A stretch of DNA of 64,000 bases from an uncultured Collinsella sp. (GTDB taxonomy: Bacteria; Actinomycetota; Coriobacteriia; Coriobacteriales; Coriobacteriaceae), in contig CABQWP010000004.1 of the NCBI GenBank assembly GCA_902467875.1, positions 5,187 to 69,186 of the forward strand, given 5' to 3'. A program made the position numbers and the translations under genes. The notes under the pieces were generated by a model. It was not told where the DNA came from. It saw only the letters and a list, made by a program, of their open reading frames with translations, and did no database searches. Positions 60,398 to 64,000 of the stretch are shown in pieces (positions within the stretch are counted from its first letter, which is position 1; each line of letters opens with the position of its first letter).

Positions 60398-61831
60398 ATG
60401 GCTGTTATTGATGTGCTGCCTTCGGATGGGAAGGTTATTGACGAGGGTCCTGTTGGTTGCTCTGTTGATGTTTGCTGCGATGACTTTCGCCATCTCGATA
60501 TTGGACTGCCGCCCGAGATTCTTCGTCTTAAGGATGCCGGGTATTTGACGCAGGCTGTTGCCGCCTGCGATCGCCTTTTGGAGCAGAACCCTGAGCCTTC
60601 GCTGGCTGCCTGCGTTCGCGCCGAGCGGTATCGCATGATCGAGACGCCGCTTTATTTTTCGGTGTCGCGTGATCGGGCTATCGAGATGATCCGCGAGGAG
60701 TGGCCTGAGTTTACCGAAGAGCAGTTTGACGACCTGATCGATCGCAAACGTATTGACTGGCGCTTTATCGATGGTCAGCTGTTCGTTCTCGATAACTTCC
60801 TTGATTCTTTGCGCGTGTATCCCAAGGAGGTTCCGGGTCTGCGTCCCGATTCTGCGGATGGAATTGCGCTGCGCAACCAGATGCTCGAGGAGATGGAGTC
60901 GCAGGGCGGGCTGTCTCGCACCATTACGCTTAAGGCATGCGTGTCTGTCCCCGGTGCTTTGGAGGGGGAGACCGTTCGCGCGTGGCTTCCCATTGCCGCC
61001 GCCTGCCGCCAGCAGTCTCAGGTCGAGATGCTTGATATGACGCCGGAGGGGGTCGTTGCTCCCGCAAACGCCTCGGCGCGCACTGCCTCGTGGGTCTCCT
61101 CGACCGATCGCTCATTCTCGGTGACCTATCGCTATCACATCGATGCCGCCTATTGCGATATCTATGGTGGCGCGCTCCCATCGCATCCCTGTATGGACGC
61201 GCCTCTGCCCGAGGAGACTTCCGAGGACCGTCCGCACATTGCGTTTACGCCGTACCTGCGACAGCTGACGGAGCGTGTTATTGACGGGCTCGAGGATCCG
61301 CTCGATCGCGCTCGTGCTATCTATGATTATCTGACACAGCATATCGACTATCGCTATCAGCCACCGTACCTGCTTTTGGGATCTATTGCCGATGACTGTG
61401 CACACTTGCTCCGCGGTGATTGTGGCGTTATGGCACTTACGTTTATCACCATGTGCCGCATCGCGGGTGTGCCCGCCCGTTGGCAGAGCGGCCTGTATGT
61501 TGCGCCCGATTCGGTGGGGCCGCACGATTGGGCTGAGTTCTATACGCCACAGACCGGTTGGCTTAACGCCGACGTATCGTTTGGCTCCTCGGCGCGCAGG
61601 ATGGGGGAGGAGTGGCGTCGTCGTCACTACTTTGGCAATCTCGACCCGTGGCGTATGGTGGCCAACGATCGATTCCAGGCCGAGTTTGTGCCCGCTTTCG
61701 ATGGCATGCGTGAGGATCCCTATGACAATCAGATGGGCGAAGTCTTGGTTAACGGACGCGGGTGCCGCCAGCGCGAGATGCTCCGTTCGGTCGAACTCAT
61801 CGAAATGTTCGAAGTTCCATTTTCGGACTAA
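60398..61831 (+). CDS. Transglutaminase-like protein
   Basis: A 477-residue protein with an N-terminal half of unrecognised sequence and a C-terminal transglutaminase-like core. The Cys-His-Asp triad appears as C342 in GDCGVMAL, H376 in HDWAEFY and D392 in LNADVS, in the order used by bacterial transglutaminase-like peptidases/crosslinkers. No signal peptide is evident, so it is probably cytoplasmic. The ATG at 60398 has TTGGAG close upstream; ATG 60362 has none. The substrate is unknown. Confidence 0.8.
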   Translation: MAVIDVLPSDGKVIDEGPVGCSVDVCCDDFRHLDIGLPPEILRLKDAGYLTQAVAACDRLLEQNPEPSLAACVRAERYRMIETPLYFSVSRDRAIEMIREEWPEFTEEQFDDLIDRKRIDWRFIDGQLFVLDNFLDSLRVYPKEVPGLRPDSADGIALRNQMLEEMESQGGLSRTITLKACVSVPGALEGETVRAWLPIAAACRQQSQVEMLDMTPEGVVAPANASARTASWVSSTDRSFSVTYRYHIDAAYCDIYGGALPSHPCMDAPLPEETSEDRPHIAFTPYLRQLTERVIDGLEDPLDRARAIYDYLTQHIDYRYQPPYLLLGSIADDCAHLLRGDCGVMALTFITMCRIAGVPARWQSGLYVAPDSVGPHDWAEFYTPQTGWLNADVSFGSSARRMGEEWRRRHYFGNLDPWRMVANDRFQAEFVPAFDGMREDPYDNQMGEVLVNGRGCRQREMLRSVELIEMFEVPFSD

Positions 61832-61870
61832 TCGGTAGAAAGCTGTGATAAACTAACTCACGCATTACGT

Positions 61871-61957
61871 GCCCGAGTGGCGGAATTGGCAGACGCAGTG
61901 GACTCAAAATCCACCGTTGGCAACAACGTGCGAGTTCGAGTCTCGCCTCGGGCACCA
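61871..61957 (+). tRNA. tRNA-Leu (anticodon CAA)
   Basis: An 87-nt class II tRNA with encoded CCA. The acceptor GCCCGAG pairs with CTCGGGC, the anticodon stem GTGGA/TCCAC frames loop CTCAAAA with anticodon CAA, and a long variable arm precedes the GTTCGAGTC T-loop. It reads UUG. A terminator follows at 61977-61999, and the last part of the gene is duplicated 184 bp downstream. Confidence 0.95.
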
Positions 61958-62167
61958 TACATGCAAGTGAGCGTTCAAGGGGGTTGCGGCCCCCTTTTTC
62001 GTGCCGAACTCGCGTGAGCGCGCGAAGCGTTATGCAAACAGGCCTGCGGCCTGTTTGTAGCGGAGCGTGGCGAGGGCGCCGCGCGTCCGAAGCCCGGGGC
62101 TTCGCGAAGCGAAGGCCCTTCGAGTCTCGCCTCGGGCACCATACATGCAAGCGAGCGTTCAAGGGGG
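61935..62167. repeat. 49-bp direct repeat duplicating the 3' end of tRNA-Leu
   Basis: The sequence at 61935-61983 (T-loop, acceptor 3' strand, CCA and 26 bp of flank) recurs at 62119-62167 with one difference in 49 positions. The 135 bp between the copies contain no gene; they carry a small hairpin (CAAACAGGCC-tgc-GGCCTGTTTG near 62036-62058). Such tRNA 3'-end duplications are left by integrative elements that use the tRNA as an attachment site. The gap 61958-62403 thus holds repeat, two terminators and the infC leader. Confidence 0.7.
61977..61999 (+). terminator. Terminator after tRNA-Leu
   Basis: AAGGGGG-ttgcgg-CCCCCTT then TTTT. A diverged copy, AAGGGG...CCCCTT at 62161-62179, follows in the duplicated segment. 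Confidence 0.8.
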
Positions 62168-62185
62168 TCAAGGCCCCTTTTTCGT
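62161..62185 (+). terminator. Second copy of the tRNA-Leu terminator
   Basis: AAGGGG (62161-62166) pairs with CCCCTT (62174-62179) and ends in TTTTT. It arises from the 49-bp direct repeat plus flank. Confidence 0.75.
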
Positions 62186-62221
62186 GTACGTAATGTGATA
62201 ACGCGCTGTACGTGTTATTAT

Positions 62222-62402
62222 TCGCAAGGCGTTGTTCCCGCAATGCCCTAAAGAGGAACCCGAGGGTTCCCACCTTTTGGCGCCAATGAGCAGCTGACTG
62301 GTCATACAACTTAGATTCCCTTCCTCAAATCGAGGAAGCCTATGTGTACGACCTAGTTGCTGAGAAGCGCCGGGTTATTTTTTTATGAATGGAGGTAGGG
62401 AA
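62222..62402 (+). promoter_or_regulatory. Structured leader of the infC-rpmI-rplT operon
   Basis: Upstream of infC the RNA can fold into CTTCCTC-aaatc-GAGGAAG (62320-62338) inside a longer CAACTTAG/CTAGTTG pairing (62307-62314 with 62353-62359), followed by a T-rich stretch before the GGAGG site. A likely -10 (TATTAT, 62216-62221) lies upstream. Ribosomal protein L20 leaders regulate this operon in many bacteria; whether this is an L20 leader needs a covariance-model test. Confidence 0.5.
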
Positions 62403-62403
62403 A

Positions 62404-62958
62404 ATAGCTAAGTCTGATGACACCCGCATCAACGACGAGATCACTGCATCTTCGTGCCGTTTGATTGGCGTCGATGGCTCTCAGCTCGGCCTGTTCGCCA
62501 TCCGCGATGCCCAGCGCGTCGCCGACGATCAGGGTCTCGACCTGGTCGAGATCGCTCCCAACGCGGAGCCGCCGGTCTGCAAGGTCATGGACTACGGTAA
62601 GTTCAAGTACCAGCAGGCCATGAAGGCCAAGGCTGCTCGTAAGAACCAGTCCAAGGTCGAGGTCAAGGAAATGAAGTTCCGACCCAAGATCGACGTTGGC
62701 GACTACGAGACCAAGAAGGGCCACGTTCTGCGTTTCCTCAAGAAGGGCGCACGCGTTAAGATCACCATCATGTTCCGCGGCCGTGAGATGGCTCACCCGG
62801 AGCAGGGCCTTAACGTTCTCGAGCGTCTCGCCGAGGATCTCAAGCCTTACGCTACGGTCGAGTCCAAGCCTAAGATGGAAGGCCGTAACATGCTTATGCT
62901 GCTCGCCCCGATTAAGGGCGCCTTCGATGAGGATAAAGCGGCAAGCGATACCAAGTAA
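62404..62958 (+). CDS. infC: Translation initiation factor IF-3
   Basis: A protein of about 184 residues that controls initiator tRNA selection and subunit dissociation. The start is taken as ATA at 62404: GGAGGT (62391-62396) lies 7 bp before it at ideal spacing, and (M)AKSDDTRINDEI is the conserved N-terminus. The in-frame ATG at 62389 is inside the ribosome binding site and would be a poor start. IF-3 genes often use rare AUU/AUC/AUA starts so that IF-3 represses its own translation. The C-terminal domain has KEMKFRPKID and FRGREMAHPEQG. It is followed 32 bp later by rpmI. Confidence 0.88.
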   Translation: MAKSDDTRINDEITASSCRLIGVDGSQLGLFAIRDAQRVADDQGLDLVEIAPNAEPPVCKVMDYGKFKYQQAMKAKAARKNQSKVEVKEMKFRPKIDVGDYETKKGHVLRFLKKGARVKITIMFRGREMAHPEQGLNVLERLAEDLKPYATVESKPKMEGRNMLMLLAPIKGAFDEDKAASDTK

Positions 62959-62990
62959 CTAGTGTTCTGTAACCGATTAAGGAGTATTTC

Positions 62991-63182
62991 ATGCCTAAGA
63001 TGAAGTCCCACAGCGGCACCAAGAAGCGTTTCCGCAAGACTGGTACCGGCAAGCTTATGCGCGCCAAGGCTTTCAAGAGCCACATCCTGAGCAAGAAGTC
63101 CACCAAGCGTAAGCGTGGCTTCCGTCAGGAGACCGAGATCGCCGCTGCCGACCGCAAGGTCATCAAGTCGCGTCTCGCCTAA
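62991..63182 (+). CDS. rpmI: 50S ribosomal protein L35
   Basis: A 63-residue basic protein ([21 protein letters not shown]...) typical of bL35, second gene of the conserved infC-rpmI-rplT operon. AAGGAG precedes the ATG. It lies 46 bp before rplT. Confidence 0.95.
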   Translation: MPKMKSHSGTKKRFRKTGTGKLMRAKAFKSHILSKKSTKRKRGFRQETEIAAADRKVIKSRLA

Positions 63183-63228
63183 GTTCGAGTTCCCGTTTTT
63201 CGTTTTACCGTCTAGGAGTTGATAGAAC

Positions 63229-63588
63229 ATGGCACGTATTAAGCGCGCTGTTGCCGCCAAGAAGAAGCGCCGTACCGTTATGCACCGTGCGAAGGGTTAC
63301 TACGGTGCCGCTTCGCGTACTTACAAGCATGCAAAAGAGCAGGTCCAGCACTCCCTGCAGTATCAGTATCGTGATCGCCGCAACAAGAAGCGCGAGATTC
63401 GTTCTCTCTGGATCACCCGTATCAACGCTGCTGCTCGCCTGAACGACATCTCTTACTCTCAGTTCATGCACGGCCTGAAGGTTGCCGGCATCGAGCTCGA
63501 CCGCAAGGTCCTGGCTCAGATGGCTTACGAGGACATCGAGTCCTTCAACGAGCTGGCTACCATCGCCAAGAAGGCTCTCGAGGCCTAA
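63229..63588 (+). CDS. rplT: 50S ribosomal protein L20
   Basis: A 119-residue basic protein (MARIKRAVAAKKKRRTVMHRAKGYYGAASRTY...) matching bL20 along its full length. In other bacteria L20 binds its own mRNA leader to regulate the operon. TAGGAG precedes the ATG. It is the last gene before a terminator. Confidence 0.95.
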   Translation: MARIKRAVAAKKKRRTVMHRAKGYYGAASRTYKHAKEQVQHSLQYQYRDRRNKKREIRSLWITRINAAARLNDISYSQFMHGLKVAGIELDRKVLAQMAYEDIESFNELATIAKKALEA

Positions 63589-63608
63589 TAGATTCTCTTG
63601 AATCGCTA

Positions 63609-63645
63609 GGGGAGTGTCGCGTTGTGCGCGGCGCTCCCTCTTTTT
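63609..63645 (+). terminator. Intrinsic terminator of the infC-rpmI-rplT operon
   Basis: GGGGAGTGTCGCG (63609-63621) pairs with GCGCGGCGCTCCC (63626-63638) with small mismatches, followed by TCTTTTT. It ends the ribosomal protein operon. Confidence 0.82.
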
Positions 63646-63659
63646 ATCTGAAGCGCGGT

Positions 63660-64000
63660 TTACATTGCTAAAAGCGCGGGTAGATAAACACTTACAGGTG
63701 ACCGATCTCTATATATTCCTGAACCAAAGGGTCATCATCTGATACGTGCAGTATTTCTGCACCAGCCTTTCTATGACTTATATAGGAAGCAATATATTGT
63801 GTAGGACTTGTGAAGAGTGGAATTGATGTCCCACAGGGCTTCGCGGTCTGGCAATATATCTCCTTGCCGCGCGGCCCGGTGGAACCGGATCAGCCGCGCA
63901 GGCGTGCACCTTGAGAACCGGATACTGCGAGGATGGACACATTGAGTGTCGCATCCGGGCAGACATCGAACCATTTGAAATGGTCTAACTTGGATTTGTT
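63660..64000. other. Gene-free tail, possible rRNA operon leader
   Basis: No gene was seen. The sequence is locally AT-rich (63690-63830), then contains CACCTTGAGAACCGG (near 63907), a bulged stem GGATGGACAC/GTGTCGCATCC (63931-63940/63946-63956) and ACCATTT-g-AAATGGT (63970-63984), with GGATTTGTT at the edge. Phrases like CCTTGAGAACC and such stems occur in rRNA operon leaders and spacers, so a 16S gene may begin just beyond the window. This is an inference. Confidence 0.4.

Noticed and set aside
61984..62193. Plus-strand small open frame between the tRNA-Leu repeat copies
   Set aside because: It runs through both the terminator and the direct repeat, has no ribosome site and ends in the second terminator.
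61797..62309. Minus-strand open frame over tRNA-Leu and its duplicate
   Set aside because: It overlaps a confident tRNA and terminators, and its translation is of the kind produced by antisense tRNA sequence.

Overview
The window looks like a chromosome segment of a Coriobacteriia (Collinsella-type) actinobacterium. This rests on GC-rich sequence with strong GGAGG-type ribosome binding sites, an obligate-anaerobe gene set (rubrerythrin with an N-terminal rubredoxin domain, lactate dehydrogenase paired with a ferredoxin-tailed EtfA), single-chain PurL and Elp3. The genus is an inference; no 16S sequence is present in the window, although its right edge resembles an rRNA operon leader. No prophage, transposase or CRISPR array was seen.

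Layout. 1-6.7 kb: rubrerythrin (cut by the left edge), an Fe-alcohol dehydrogenase/aldehyde dehydrogenase pair, a 27-residue membrane peptide resembling a type I toxin, a HIRAN protein, a phosphoesterase and a DUF2130 coiled-coil protein. 6.8-16.4 kb: a DUF3516-type helicase, trmB, a methyltransferase, an XRE regulator/DUF4097 membrane pair, Elp3 and a spermidine-synthase-like protein. 16.5-22.1 kb: a three-gene minus-strand cassette (TerB-N/TerB-C protein, BrxD-like DUF2791 ATPase, Lhr-like helicase), the best candidate for an under-described DNA-processing or defence system. 22.2-26.2 kb: DUF554 and a cluster of small secreted or membrane proteins, one with a sortase-like LAQTG tail. 26.6-30.2 kb: ldh-etfB-etfA, probably an electron-bifurcating/confurcating lactate dehydrogenase. 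30.2-35.8 kb: HD phosphohydrolase, azlCD, kdgT, a frameshifted GGDEF gene and a DMT exporter. 35.9-44 kb: purL, a cation/proton antiporter followed by a strictly 31-bp periodic array of alternating inverted repeats, an SDR reductase and hom. 44.2-49.6 kb: a decayed livK remnant followed by the complete liv branched-chain amino acid ABC operon (substrate-binding protein, livHMGF). 49.7-58.9 kb: cutC, a DUF4931 (GalT/HIT-like) protein, a BASS-family symporter, a RecJ-RecQ-like helicase fusion, Rel (p)ppGpp synthetase/hydrolase and an MBL hydrolase. 59-64 kb: class II fructose bisphosphate aldolase, a transglutaminase-like protein, tRNA-Leu(CAA) with a duplicated 3' end, the infC-rpmI-rplT translation operon with a structured leader, and a gene-free tail.

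Between genes there is a recurring theme of long near-perfect palindromes around a GGGAC-containing core (4.8, 16.4, 19.0, 41.4-41.6, 49.65 and 60.07 kb). Their arms differ from locus to locus, yet each locus keeps its own arms complementary. This looks like a dispersed repeat family or a class of structured RNA and is not explained by the coding annotation.
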